A stretch of DNA of 64,000 bases from Streptomyces sp. ISL-11. GTDB lineage: Bacteria; Actinomycetota; Actinomycetes; Streptomycetales; Streptomycetaceae. Of this stretch, positions 16,780-25,029 are shown in pieces. Position 1 is the stretch's first letter. Every line of letters begins with the position of its first letter. The position numbers were made by a program, and so were the translations under genes. The notes below the pieces were generated by a model that was given only the letters and a program-made list of their open reading frames with translations, had not been told where the DNA came from and ran no database searches. Location: assembly GCF_018614525.1 (NCBI RefSeq), contig NZ_JAGGOL010000072.1:601-64600 (forward strand), given 5' to 3'.

Positions 16780-17786
16780 CGGGTGCCCCGCTTGGTGTAC
16801 GTCGCCAGGGCCTTGGCGTCGTCCTTGGTGACGATCTGCGGACCGGTGAGGACCGGGCGGCCGCCGCCGAGCATGTCGGCGTTGTACTTGTAGAGCCACA
16901 GCAGGTCGACGGCCTCGTAGCCCTGGAGGTACGGGTCCTGGTCGACGGCGAAGCCGAGCGTGCCGTCCTTGAGGGCGTCGGCGACCTTGGCGTTGAGGTC
17001 GAAGGTGTCGACCTCGGCCTTGCTGCCGGCCTGCTCGGCGGCCTTGACGGCGGTGGGCGCGAAAGGGGCACCGAGGGTGACGACGGCGTCGATGTCCCTG
17101 TCGGACTGGAGCTTGGCCTCGATGGACGACTGCACGTTGGGCATGTTGGTGCCCTCGACGTAGAGGTTCTGCAGGTCGCCCTTGAAGGTCTTCTTCACGC
17201 CTTCGCAGCGCTGCTCGTGGCCGACGTTGCCCTGCTCGTGCAGGACGCAGACGGCCCGCTTCTTCCCGCGCTGGTTGAGCTGCTCGCCGACGGCCTCGCC
17301 GGCGATGGTCTCGTCCTGGCCGATGTGGGTGAGCGCGCCGAACTGCTGGGACTTCTCGGAGCCGGAGTTCACGGTGATCACCGGGATGCCGGCCTTCTTC
17401 GCCTTGGCGACGACGTCCTTCATGGCGTCGGGCTTGGCGAGCGTGACGATCAGGCCGTCGACCTTCTGGTCGATCATGGCCTGGACGTTCTGGGCCTGCT
17501 TGTTGCCCTCCACGTCATGGGCGTAGAGGAACTTGATGTTGTCCTTGGCGGCCGCCTGCTTGGCGCCGCTCTGGACGATGTCCCAGAAGGTGTCGCCGTC
17601 GCCTGAGTGGGTGACCATCGCGAAGGTCCAGCGGGGCGTGCTGACGTTGGCGCGCCCCTGGGCAGCCTTGGCGGCCCGCTCCTCCGCACGCTTGCCGCCC
17701 GTACTGCTGCACCCCGCCAAGGTGGCGCCGAGCACCGCTGCCAGCACGGCGCTCACCGCACGTACGCCTGTCCGAACCCTTGCCAC
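16776..17786 (-). CDS. Sugar ABC transporter substrate-binding lipoprotein
   Basis: A 336-aa periplasmic-binding-protein homologue of the RbsB/XylF class. A lipoprotein signal ends in LAGC with the lipidated Cys at 26, so it is anchored outside the membrane. The mature part shows the two-lobe pattern: FAMVTHSGDGDTFWDIVQSG, DQKVDGLIVTLAKPD and a C-terminal YLQGYEAVDLLWLYKYN. The sugar is not evident. It is the first gene of the operon; the promoter region carries a candidate GntR operator at 17966. Confidence 0.9.
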   Translation of the reverse strand: MARVRTGVRAVSAVLAAVLGATLAGCSSTGGKRAEERAAKAAQGRANVSTPRWTFAMVTHSGDGDTFWDIVQSGAKQAAAKDNIKFLYAHDVEGNKQAQNVQAMIDQKVDGLIVTLAKPDAMKDVVAKAKKAGIPVITVNSGSEKSQQFGALTHIGQDETIAGEAVGEQLNQRGKKRAVCVLHEQGNVGHEQRCEGVKKTFKGDLQNLYVEGTNMPNVQSSIEAKLQSDRDIDAVVTLGAPFAPTAVKAAEQAGSKAEVDTFDLNAKVADALKDGTLGFAVDQDPYLQGYEAVDLLWLYKYNADMLGGGRPVLTGPQIVTKDDAKALATYTKRGTR

Positions 17787-17965
17787 GAGGAGTTGCCCTT
17801 CTCACTGTCTGTCACGGTGCGGCCGGGCCCTTGTCCTGTGGGACCGACCGCCCAAGTATCCGTCACCATCCGTCACCGCTGACCGCGGGGGCTTCAGCGG
17901 GTACCGCTCGGGCTGCTGCATGTGGGTGGAGTTCTAGCGGCGGGCGCCGCACCGCGTCAATACTT

Positions 17966-17975
17966 TGTCCGAACA
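17966..17975. promoter_or_regulatory. Candidate GntR operator upstream of the sugar transporter
   Basis: TGTCCGAACA differs by one base from the perfect palindrome TGTCCGGACA in front of the GntR gene at 18816. The wider context is also similar (TTTGTCCGAACATT against GTTGTCCGGACATG). It lies 180 bases upstream of the binding-protein start, in the 230-base space after the regulator gene. Confidence 0.5.
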
Positions 17976-18015
17976 TTCTGACGGACTGACCTGTCCGGCG
18001 CCGCCGCGAGCGCCC

Positions 18016-18765
18016 TTATGGACGCACCAGGAGCTGGAAGTCGAAGGCGTAGCGCGACGCCCGGTAGATGTGCGAGCCGAACTCCACCGCGCGCCCGGTG
18101 TCGTCGTACGTCGTCCGCTCCATCGTCAGCAGCGGCGCGCCCTCCGGCTCGGCCAGCAGCTCCCCCTCGGCGGCGGTCGCGGCGCGCGCCCCGACCGTCT
18201 GGCGGGCGCTGTGCAGGGTGATGCCGGCGGTGCGGATCAGCCGGTAGAGGCCGGTTCCGGTCAGCTTGTCGTCGTCGAGGTCGAGGAGGCCCGCGGGCAG
18301 GTGGTTGCACAGGCGGGCCATGGGCTCGCCGTGCGCGAGGCGCAGCCGCTCGACGAAGACGACCTCGGCGCCCTCGGGGACGCCGAGGGCGGCGGCGACG
18401 CGCGCGGTGGCGGGTTCGGTGGTGTGGCGCAGGACGCGGGTGGCGGGCTGCTGTCCGGCCGCCTCCAGGTCGTCGTAGAGGCTGCTGAGCTCCAGCGGGC
18501 GCTTGACCTGGCTGTGCAGGACCTGGGTACCGACGCCCCGGCGGCGTACGAGCAGCCCCTTGTCGACCAGCGACTGGATGGCCTGCCGGACGGTGGGCCG
18601 GGACAGCCCGAGCCGCGCGGCGAGGTCGATCTCATTGCCGAGGAGACTGCCCGGCGCCAGTCCGCCCTGCTCGATCGCGGCTTCGAGCTGCTGGGAGAGC
18701 TGGTAGTAGAGCGGGACAGGGCTGCTGCGGTCCAGGGTGAACTGGAGGGATGGATGCTTCGCCAC
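18016..18765 (-). CDS. GntR/HutC-family regulator
   Basis: A 249-aa regulator. The N-terminal winged helix runs from SPVPLYYQLSQQLEAAI to RRRGVGTQV, with recognition segment LGLSRPTVRQAIQSL. The UTRA ligand domain contains ELSSLYDDLEAAG and ends MERTTYDDTGRAVEFGSHIY. GTG 18765 is chosen because homology starts just after it. TACGCT sits six bases upstream with no Shine-Dalgarno sequence, so a leaderless transcript is likely. It precedes the sugar ABC operon on the same strand and is the natural candidate for its sugar-responsive control. Confidence 0.85.
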   Translation of the reverse strand: MAKHPSLQFTLDRSSPVPLYYQLSQQLEAAIEQGGLAPGSLLGNEIDLAARLGLSRPTVRQAIQSLVDKGLLVRRRGVGTQVLHSQVKRPLELSSLYDDLEAAGQQPATRVLRHTTEPATARVAAALGVPEGAEVVFVERLRLAHGEPMARLCNHLPAGLLDLDDDKLTGTGLYRLIRTAGITLHSARQTVGARAATAAEGELLAEPEGAPLLTMERTTYDDTGRAVEFGSHIYRASRYAFDFQLLVRP

Positions 18766-18815
18766 GAAGGGAGCGTAGCCGGGGGACCGGATGACGGGAA
18801 GTTCGGAGGTCAGGT

Positions 18816-18825
18816 TGTCCGGACA
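18816..18825. promoter_or_regulatory. Palindromic candidate operator upstream of gntR
   Basis: TGTCCGGACA is a perfect 10-bp palindrome about 50 bases upstream of the proposed GntR start. A near copy lies in front of the ABC operon at 17966, suggesting autoregulation plus control of the transporter. Confidence 0.5.
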
Positions 18826-18941
18826 TGCGCCCATCCCTGGGGCGAACTGACCGATATGAGTGAGCGTGCCGTCAACTCGGCGCCTCTCGGTCGCGTCTTG
18901 TGCAATACAGATGTCAGCGCAGATGTCCTATGCATTCAGGA

Positions 18942-18957
18942 GATATCAGCTGATATC
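18942..18957. promoter_or_regulatory. 16-bp palindrome upstream of the LysE gene
   Basis: GATATCAGCTGATATC is a perfect palindrome ending 26 bases before the LysE start. Two direct CAGATGTC copies lie just upstream (18918 and 18930). It is AT-rich against its surroundings and placed like an operator. Confidence 0.5.
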
Positions 18958-18983
18958 CGGTGTGCTGAGGGAAGGGCGAGGCC

Positions 18984-19613
18984 GTGGAAGAGCTGGCTCT
19001 GGGGGTGGCACTGGGCTTCAGCGCGGGGATCAGCCCGGGCCCCCTGCTCGCGCTGGTGCTCTCGGGGACGCTGCGCGGCGGCCTGGGCGTGGGGCTGCGG
19101 GTGGCGGCGGTGCCGCTGCTGACGGACCTGCCCGTGATCGTCCTGTGCGTGACCGTCCTGTCGGTGCTGCCGGAGCGGGCGATCGCCGCCGGCGGGGTCG
19201 TCGGCGGGCTCTTCCTGGCCTGGCTGGCGGTGACGACCCTGCGCGAGGCGCGGACCGCCGAGATCCCGGCCGCCGGGCAGACCGCCGGGGCGCGGGCCGA
19301 GGGCAGGCGGACCCTGTGGCAGGGGGCGCTGGTCAATCTGCTCAGCCCGCATCCGTGGATGTTCTGGCTGACCACCGGGGGGCCGCTGCTGGTCGCGGCC
19401 TGGCGGCACGGCCCGCCGGGCGCCGGGGGCTTCCTCCTCGGCTTCTACGCCCTGCTGGTCGGCAGCAAGGCGGCGCTGGCGCTGATAGTGGCCCGCGCCC
19501 GCCACCGGATCGGGACCCGCGGCTACCGCCTGCTGCTCGGCGGCTCGGGGGTACTGCTGCTGGCGGCCTCGGCCTTACTGCTGGCCGAGTTCGGGGGCGA
19601 GCTGGCGGCGTAG
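18984..19613 (+). CDS. LysE-family amino-acid exporter
   Basis: A 209-aa membrane protein with six hydrophobic helices and LysE/RhtB markers: the first-helix GFSAGISPGPLLALVL and the middle NLLSPHPWMFWLTTGGP. Such proteins export basic amino acids, homoserine or related compounds. GTG start with AGGGCGAGG upstream. Its promoter region carries a perfect palindrome. No regulator of the LysG type is adjacent; the divergent GntR protein may or may not control it. Confidence 0.85.
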   Translation: MEELALGVALGFSAGISPGPLLALVLSGTLRGGLGVGLRVAAVPLLTDLPVIVLCVTVLSVLPERAIAAGGVVGGLFLAWLAVTTLREARTAEIPAAGQTAGARAEGRRTLWQGALVNLLSPHPWMFWLTTGGPLLVAAWRHGPPGAGGFLLGFYALLVGSKAALALIVARARHRIGTRGYRLLLGGSGVLLLAASALLLAEFGGELAA

Positions 19614-19738
19614 CCGCCCTGGTGCCGATGAATGTCCGGTAGCGACACGATCGAGCGACTTTGTACGCATGGCTCAACCTCGGTCCCGGTCTGGCTCGTT
19701 TTTGTGTTTACCAGACACCATGACCGGGGGAACGAACG

Positions 19739-20450
19739 ATGAGCCTTGGATACGGACACACCGACCTCCCGGGCAGCCGCCCGGCACCCGACCTCTCGCG
19801 CATCCGGCTGTACGACCAGCGGGAGGCCGCCGGGCACGCGGCGCTCCGCCCCGTCCACGACTGGGTCGACCGCCATGTCGCCCGCCCCCACCCCCGACCT
19901 CGGCCGCCGGGGTGCGGTCTGCCCCTTCGTGCCGCTGTCGCAGCGCCTGGACCTGATCCGCTTCGCCCTGGCCGATCCGCCGGCGGGTGACGAGGGCGCG
20001 CTGACGGCCGCCGTCGCCGCCCTCAAGGCGCACTGGCTGGCCATGGAGCCGGTCGGCGGTCAGCACACCATCGACAAGACCATCGTCCTCGTCCTGGCCG
20101 AGGCGCCCGCCGAGGTCGTCGTCCGCGTCCACGACCGCGCCAAGCCGGAGTTCGTGGCCGACGGCATGATGCTCGGCGAGTTCTTCCCCGGACACCCCGG
20201 GCCGGGTCTGCACAACCCCGATTTCCGGCCGTTGCACAGCGACACCCCGCTGCTCGTCGCCCGCAGCATGGTCGCCAACGACCTGCCGTTCCTGACGCAG
20301 GACCGCTATCCGCCGGACCGCCGCGCCGGCTTCGTGGAGTCCTTCCTGGAGCACCAGCCGTCGGCGGGCGCGGCCACCAGGCGGCGCGCCCGGGAGGAGC
20401 TGGCGCGGGCCCGCGGCGAGCTCGCGCGGCGGCCGCCTGCCGCCGGCTGA
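19739..20450 (+). pseudogene. DUF6875-like protein, frameshifted
   Basis: The protein appears split over two frames. The N-terminal part from ATG 19739 reads DLSRIRLYDQREAAG and ends ...DWVDRHVARPHP. The continuation DLGRRGAVCPFVPLSQ is one base out of frame. The join falls in a run of five C at 19891-19895, where removing one C restores a continuous PHPDLGRRGAVCPF. The C-terminal half (to 20450) looks intact, with IDKTIVLVLAEA and FFPGHPGPGLHNPDF. An ATG at 19874 would give a shorter in-frame protein. Function is unknown. A sequencing error is as likely as real decay. Confidence 0.6.
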
Positions 20451-20460
20451 GCGCGCGGGG

Positions 20461-21663
20461 TCAGAAGCGGACCGGCAGGCGGTGCGGGCCCCGGATGAGC
20501 AGGCCCTGACGCCAGGTCAGTGAGTCGGGGTGGGCGTCCAGGGCGAGGTCCGGGAAGCGCTCCAGCAGCGAGCGGACGGCGATCCGGGCCTCCAGGCGGG
20601 CCAGCGGCGCGCCCAGGCAGTAGTGGATGCCGTGCCCGAAGGCGATGTGGCCGCGCGCGTCGCGGCGGATGTCGAAGCGGCCGGGGTCGTCGAAGCGGGC
20701 CGGGTCGCGGTCGGCGTCGGCGAGGACGGGCAGGACCAGTTCGCCGCCGCCCGGTATGAGGGTGCCGCCGATCTCGATGGGCTCGGTGGTGAAGCGGTAC
20801 GTCGGGGTCTCCAGCGGCCCGTCGTAGCGCAGCATCTCCTCGACCGCGTTCTCCAGCAGGCCGAAGTCCGCGCGCAGGTCCGCCAGCTGGTCGGGGTGGC
20901 GCAGGAGCGCGAGGACGCCGTTGGAGATGAGGTTGACGGTCGTCTCGTGGCCGGCCACGAGCAGGATCCAGGCCATGCCGAGGAGCTCCTCGGGCGAGAG
21001 CCGGTCGCCGTCCTCGTCGGTGGCGCGGATCAGCGCGCTCAGCAGGTCGTCGCCGGGCGTCTCGCGCTTGGCGGCGACCAGCTCGGCGAGATAGGCCCCG
21101 ACCTCGCGGGCCGCGACGGCCTTCTCCGCCGCCGGGGCGGATCCGACGGCCGTGTTGGACCAGGCGCGGAACGCCTCCCGGTCGAGGGAGGGCACGCCGA
21201 GCAGCTCGCAGATGACGCCCATGGGCAGCGGGAAGGACAGCGCGTCGACGAGGTCGGTGCGCCGGTCCGGGGCCGCGAGCATGGCGTCGAGCAGCTCGTC
21301 CGTCATCCGCTGCACGCGCGGCGCCATCTCCTCGACGCGCCGCGGGGTGAACTCCTTGGCGACGAGCTTGCGCAGCCGCGTGTGGTGGGGCGGGTCGAGG
21401 ATCAGCATGTGGGGGCCCGAGGCCACGGGCGTCAGGCCGATCGCCTCGGAGGCGCTCCGCCAGTCCTTCGACAGGCGCGGGTCGTTGAGCGTGGCGCGTA
21501 CCTCTTCGTACCCGACCACCAGCCACGCGAGTGCGCCCTCCGGCATGCGCACCCGGTGTACCGGTCCCCGCTCGCGGAGCTCCGCGTAGACCCGGTGCGG
21601 GTGTCTGGCGAACTCGTCCCCCGACGCTGCCAGATCCACTACCGCACTCGTGTCGGCCACCAT
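20461..21663 (-). CDS. Cytochrome P450
   Basis: A 400-aa bacterial class I P450. The haem-ligand motif is FGHGIHYCLGAP with Cys349, the I-helix is AGHETT (237-242) and the K-helix ExxR is Glu276-Arg279. The sequence resembles CYP107/CYP105-type enzymes of Streptomyces, which hydroxylate or epoxidise secondary metabolites or xenobiotics. ATG 21663 has GGGGGAG upstream. No ferredoxin gene lies next to it, so electrons must come from elsewhere. It is convergent with the DUF6875 gene, 10 bases apart. Confidence 0.9.
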   Translation of the reverse strand: MVADTSAVVDLAASGDEFARHPHRVYAELRERGPVHRVRMPEGALAWLVVGYEEVRATLNDPRLSKDWRSASEAIGLTPVASGPHMLILDPPHHTRLRKLVAKEFTPRRVEEMAPRVQRMTDELLDAMLAAPDRRTDLVDALSFPLPMGVICELLGVPSLDREAFRAWSNTAVGSAPAAEKAVAAREVGAYLAELVAAKRETPGDDLLSALIRATDEDGDRLSPEELLGMAWILLVAGHETTVNLISNGVLALLRHPDQLADLRADFGLLENAVEEMLRYDGPLETPTYRFTTEPIEIGGTLIPGGGELVLPVLADADRDPARFDDPGRFDIRRDARGHIAFGHGIHYCLGAPLARLEARIAVRSLLERFPDLALDAHPDSLTWRQGLLIRGPHRLPVRF

Positions 21664-21781
21664 GGCTCCCCCTTGTTCTCCGAGATCATCCACGCAGCGA
21701 GCGGCCGAACTCAAGAGCGAAATCCGGACAGTCGTCCGGTTCTCGATCCCCCGAGGCCGAGGGGCACGGCGGAACCACCGG

Positions 21782-23518
21782 CTACGGATACGACACGACC
21801 TGGGCCACCCCGCTCCTCGCGTCCGCGGGGCCGCCGGTTCCGTTGATGACATGGCGGATCGTCCCCTTGCCGCCGAGGGAGACCGTGACCAGGTCGTGGA
21901 AGCGCACCCCGGGCCGGCGCGGGGCCTCGAAGGCGCGGTCGGCGACGATGTCCGGGTCGGCGTCGAAGGAGCAGTAGCTGCCCATCCCCCACGCTTCGTG
22001 CCGGGTGACACCGGCGGCGACCTTGTAGGCGGGATAGCCCTGAGCGGCGCCGCTCCGCCAGGCGGCCTGGCCCGGCGGATCGTAGGGCATCTCGTTCTGG
22101 AAGAAGTACGTGCGTCCGCCCTCGCCGTTCCAGAGGGTCTGGTGACGCTGGTAATGCTCGACGAACAGCCCGTACATCGTGACGCGGTCGCCGTTGACGA
22201 CCAGCCCCTCGGCCGCGGTGTTGACGGTCCATCCGATGCCGTCGCCGTGGTCGGCGCGCCAGAGCCAGAGGTTGTCGCCGATCACGTCGGAGCTGTTGAC
22301 GACGAGGCTCCTGGTGGCCCGGCCGGCGCCGGCGCCACCGATCCGGAAGAAGACGTCGTGGAGGGAGACGGGGTCGGCGGAATGGCGCCGCCGCGCGTCC
22401 GGCGGGCCGATCTCCATCAGCGCCGGCGACCCGGCCGGCCCGGCGTCGACCAGCAGGCCCGCGATCCGTACCCCGTCGACGTCGGCGACGGACAGCGCGG
22501 TCCGGCCGGTGTCGGGGACGAGGGTGGCCAGGCCCAGGCCGAGGACGACCGTGCCGGGGCGGGTGACCCGCAGCGTGCGGTCGAGGTGGTGGATGCCGGG
22601 GGTGAACAGCAGGTCCTTGCCGCGCGCGAGCGCCGCGTCGATGCGGGCCGCGCCGGTGCCGGGCCGGACGACGAAGAACCGGCCGAGCGGCCGGGAGGTG
22701 CCCGCCGGCCGGGCGCCGTGGGCCCAGGTGGTGCCCCGGCCGCCGGTGCGCAGGGCGGGGACGAAGACGCGGTACGCGCCCGCCCGGTCCACGTGGAGGA
22801 AGGGCTTCTCCCGCATGACGGGGGTGCGGTCGACGCGGGTGTGCGGCGGGCGGGGGAAGGCGCCGGGAGGTGCGTTGCGCACCCCGACGAAGACCATGTT
22901 CCAGATGGCGCCGGTCCACCCGCCGAACTCGCTGTCGCGCGAGAGCCACTGCTGCTGGGTGCCGGAGCGCACCGTTCCGTCGATCAGCGAGTCGGCGATG
23001 AGCCCCCCGCTGGACCAGCCGCCGTCGTCCAGGCGCAGATCACCGCGCAGGTGCATCCGGCGGTACGGGGCGGCCTGCGAGACGGCCCAGCGGTCGGCGC
23101 CGGAGGCGGGGGTGACGGAGAGGTTCTCGGCCGCGCGCCAGAAGTTCTGGGTGGCGTTGCCGCCGAACCAGTCGGCCTCGGCGCGCACCGCTCCCCTGAT
23201 CGTGACGTCGTCGGGCGACAGCCCCAGCCCCGCGACCTGGGTGTAGAACCCGGTGTCGACGTCCACGTCGTACGTACCCGGCTTGAACAGCAGCGCCTGG
23301 CGACCGGTGCCGAACTGCGCGCGCTCCTGCCGCCGGAAGACGGCGTCCACCGCGTCCTGCACCGCCTCCTTGGGCATCGAGGGATCGAAGACGCGGACGT
23401 CCGGGCCCAGTTCGGGACCACCGGAGGGAAGCGGCGGCGCCCCGGGGGTCTGCGCGAGGGCGAGACAGGCGACGGTGGCCGTCAGCAGGGCGGCGGTCCA
23501 GGCACCGGTGGAGGTCAC
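21782..23518 (-). CDS. Secreted right-handed beta-helix protein
   Basis: A 578-aa protein with an N-terminal signal sequence (ALLTATVACLALA). The body shows features of pectate-lyase-fold proteins: LLFKPGTYDVDVDTGFYTQV, repeated short strands ending in small residues, and DSLIDGTVRSGTQQQWLSRD. Close relatives in Streptomyces are, as far as I recall, often labelled adenylyl cyclase or coagulation-factor 5/8 protein without biochemical support. A polysaccharide-binding or lyase role outside the cell is inferred. The two Cys-poor halves may each form a coil stack. Confidence 0.6.
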   Translation of the reverse strand: MTSTGAWTAALLTATVACLALAQTPGAPPLPSGGPELGPDVRVFDPSMPKEAVQDAVDAVFRRQERAQFGTGRQALLFKPGTYDVDVDTGFYTQVAGLGLSPDDVTIRGAVRAEADWFGGNATQNFWRAAENLSVTPASGADRWAVSQAAPYRRMHLRGDLRLDDGGWSSGGLIADSLIDGTVRSGTQQQWLSRDSEFGGWTGAIWNMVFVGVRNAPPGAFPRPPHTRVDRTPVMREKPFLHVDRAGAYRVFVPALRTGGRGTTWAHGARPAGTSRPLGRFFVVRPGTGAARIDAALARGKDLLFTPGIHHLDRTLRVTRPGTVVLGLGLATLVPDTGRTALSVADVDGVRIAGLLVDAGPAGSPALMEIGPPDARRRHSADPVSLHDVFFRIGGAGAGRATRSLVVNSSDVIGDNLWLWRADHGDGIGWTVNTAAEGLVVNGDRVTMYGLFVEHYQRHQTLWNGEGGRTYFFQNEMPYDPPGQAAWRSGAAQGYPAYKVAAGVTRHEAWGMGSYCSFDADPDIVADRAFEAPRRPGVRFHDLVTVSLGGKGTIRHVINGTGGPADARSGVAQVVSYP

Positions 23519-23586
23519 CCGGGCATTAAAGCGAATGTCCCGCCGTCATCCGGTGACGACGGGACACGCGCCGCGCGTCATCGCGC

Positions 23587-24012
23587 TCAGCAGGAGAAGT
23601 TCACCAGTTTGAAGCTCGCGTAGTGGTCGGCCGTGTAGTAGTCCTCGTGTGCCGCCTCACCGGTGATGACGCGGCGGGCACCGCGGTCGGGCGAGCCTGG
23701 GGTCTTGACGGTGTACTCGTGGTAGTAGCCGGAGGTGTGCTGGGGCAGGACGCCCTCACGGTTGGAGAAGACCGTGCCGTCCTTGGGGTACGGGTACGGG
23801 CCGCCGGCGTCGATCAGCTTGATGGTGTCGTGGGCCTGCGAGGGCAGGGCCGAGTAACAGATGTCGCCGATGGCCTTCACGGACACGGTGGTCGTCGCGC
23901 CGGCGGTGGGAGCGGCCGGGCTCGCGGCCACGGCGGTGCCGCCGAAGAGCAGGGCGGAGGCCAGGGCGGCGGTCAGGGCAGAGGTGCGCACAAAGCGTGG
24001 GGGGTTGGTCAT
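23587..24012 (-). CDS. Secreted guanyl-specific ribonuclease (RNase Sa type)
   Basis: A 141-aa preprotein with a signal peptide to about residue 30. The mature part aligns with RNase Sa of S. aureofaciens: ICYSALPSQAHDTIKLI, GPYPYPKDGTVFSNREGVLP and YYHEYTVKTPG. The catalytic residues are Glu99 (HEYTV), Arg113/114 (GARRVITGE) and His130 (DHYASF). The single conserved disulphide would join Cys52 and Cys141. The enzyme cleaves RNA after G outside the cell. No barstar-like inhibitor gene is adjacent, and family members with secretion signals often manage without a linked one. Confidence 0.88.
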   Translation of the reverse strand: MTNPPRFVRTSALTAALASALLFGGTAVAASPAAPTAGATTTVSVKAIGDICYSALPSQAHDTIKLIDAGGPYPYPKDGTVFSNREGVLPQHTSGYYHEYTVKTPGSPDRGARRVITGEAAHEDYYTADHYASFKLVNFSC

Positions 24013-24075
24013 GACGCCAGCTTGACCCGGATAGGGGTTGTCATGTCAACGCCAATAGGGGGGTGTTTTCCGGGT

Positions 24076-24152
24076 GTTAACCGATCAGGGGTGATCGTTA
24101 ACCCGCCCGGAGAGCTTTTTGCCTCTGAGGCAAAACTTTTGCCTCTCAGGCA
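24076..24152. promoter_or_regulatory. Tandem operators between the RNase and XRE genes
   Basis: Two related sites lie 20 bases apart, about two helical turns. TTTTGCCTCTGAGGCAAAA (24117-24135) is a perfect 19-bp palindrome, and TTTTGCCTCTCAGGCA (24137-24152) is a diverged copy. Just upstream GTTAACCGATCA and TGATCGTTAAC (24076-24102) form a second inverted repeat. The placement in front of the XRE-cupin gene suggests autoregulation. Confidence 0.55.
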
Positions 24153-24173
24153 TGGCAGGGCTATACCGGAGCC

Positions 24174-24816
24174 ATGAACCCGTCCACCACCCCGTCCCCG
24201 CCGGACGGCGGCCCCGGAGACGACCTGCCGGCCGTCGCCCCGCGCCTGCGCGACCTGCGCCGGCACAGCGGGCTGACCCTGGAGGCCGCCGCCGGACGCG
24301 TCGGGCTCTCGCCCGCGCACCTGTCGCGGCTGGAGACCGGACGCCGGACGCCCTCGCTGCCGATGCTGCTGGCGCTGGCGCGTACGTACGGTACGACGGT
24401 ATCCGACCTGCTGGGCGAGGTGCCCCCCCCGAGCGCGACCCGATCGTGCGGGGCGAGCGGATGGAACCGCAGGAGGCCGGTGGCTGGACGTACTGGCGGG
24501 CCGGCGGCTCCGGGAGGGCGATGCAGGCGCTGCGGCTGCGCGTACCGCCGAGCGCGGGCGGCCAGGCGGAGCTGGTGCGGGTGCACCCGGGCGAGGAGTG
24601 GCTGTACGTCACCGCCGGCCGGCTGCGGCTGACGCTCGGCGAGGCCACGCACGTCCTGGAGCCGGGCGACTCCGCGCACTTCGACTCCCTCACCCCGCAC
24701 CGCATCGCGGCCGCCTCGCCCGGCGGGGCGGACCTGCTGTTCCTGCATTGCTGCAGAGCGGCGCGACCGAGCTGTGTCTCGGGGGCGCCGCGCCGACCCG
24801 GAGGGGAATGCCATGA
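24174..24816 (+). pseudogene. XRE-family regulator with cupin domain, two frameshifts
   Basis: The N-terminal helix-turn-helix is intact (LRDLRRHSGLTLEAAAGRVG and SPAHLSRLETGRRTPSLPML, about 25-65). The frame then breaks in a run of eight C at 24423-24430; adding one C continues into ERDPIVRGERMEPQEAGGW and a cupin domain (VHPGEEWLYVTAGRLRLTLG, LEPGDSAHFDSLTPH). A second break near 24750 is fixed by one added T, giving LQSGATELCLGG and a stop at 24816. The full protein would be about 214 aa. The stop overlaps the next start (ATGA), which supports the reconstructed ending. Sequencing error or recent decay are both possible. Confidence 0.75.
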
Positions 24817-24962
24817 GGGACACGATCCGCAGCGGAAAGCCGATGAACGAGGAGGACCGGGCCCCGATGGGGATGACCGTCCGGGTCGTCATCTATCTCG
24901 TCGCGGTGCACTTCTTCGCGGGCTTCCTCTTCCTCCTGTTCTATCTCGCCGGGGCGAAGTGA
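24813..24962 (+). CDS. DUF6126 family small membrane protein
   Basis: A 49-aa protein: a polar N-terminus then one transmembrane segment (VVIYLVAVHFFAGFLFLLFYL) ending GAK. It matches the DUF6126 pattern of tiny proteins coded directly behind XRE regulators in Streptomyces. ATG 24813 overlaps the regulator stop by four bases and GGAGGGG lies upstream. Function is unknown; the fixed pairing suggests it works with or senses for the regulator. Confidence 0.75.
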   Translation: MRDTIRSGKPMNEEDRAPMGMTVRVVIYLVAVHFFAGFLFLLFYLAGAK

Positions 24963-25029
24963 GCGCGGGCCGCGATCTTCTGGGAGCCTGGAGGGGTTGC
25001 GGACCGCTCCCGGCAGGAAGGTCGTGGCG

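Noticed and set aside
23587-24200. Barstar-type inhibitor gene next to the RNase
   Set aside because: The adjacent genes are a beta-helix protein and an XRE regulator; no barstar-like frame is present.
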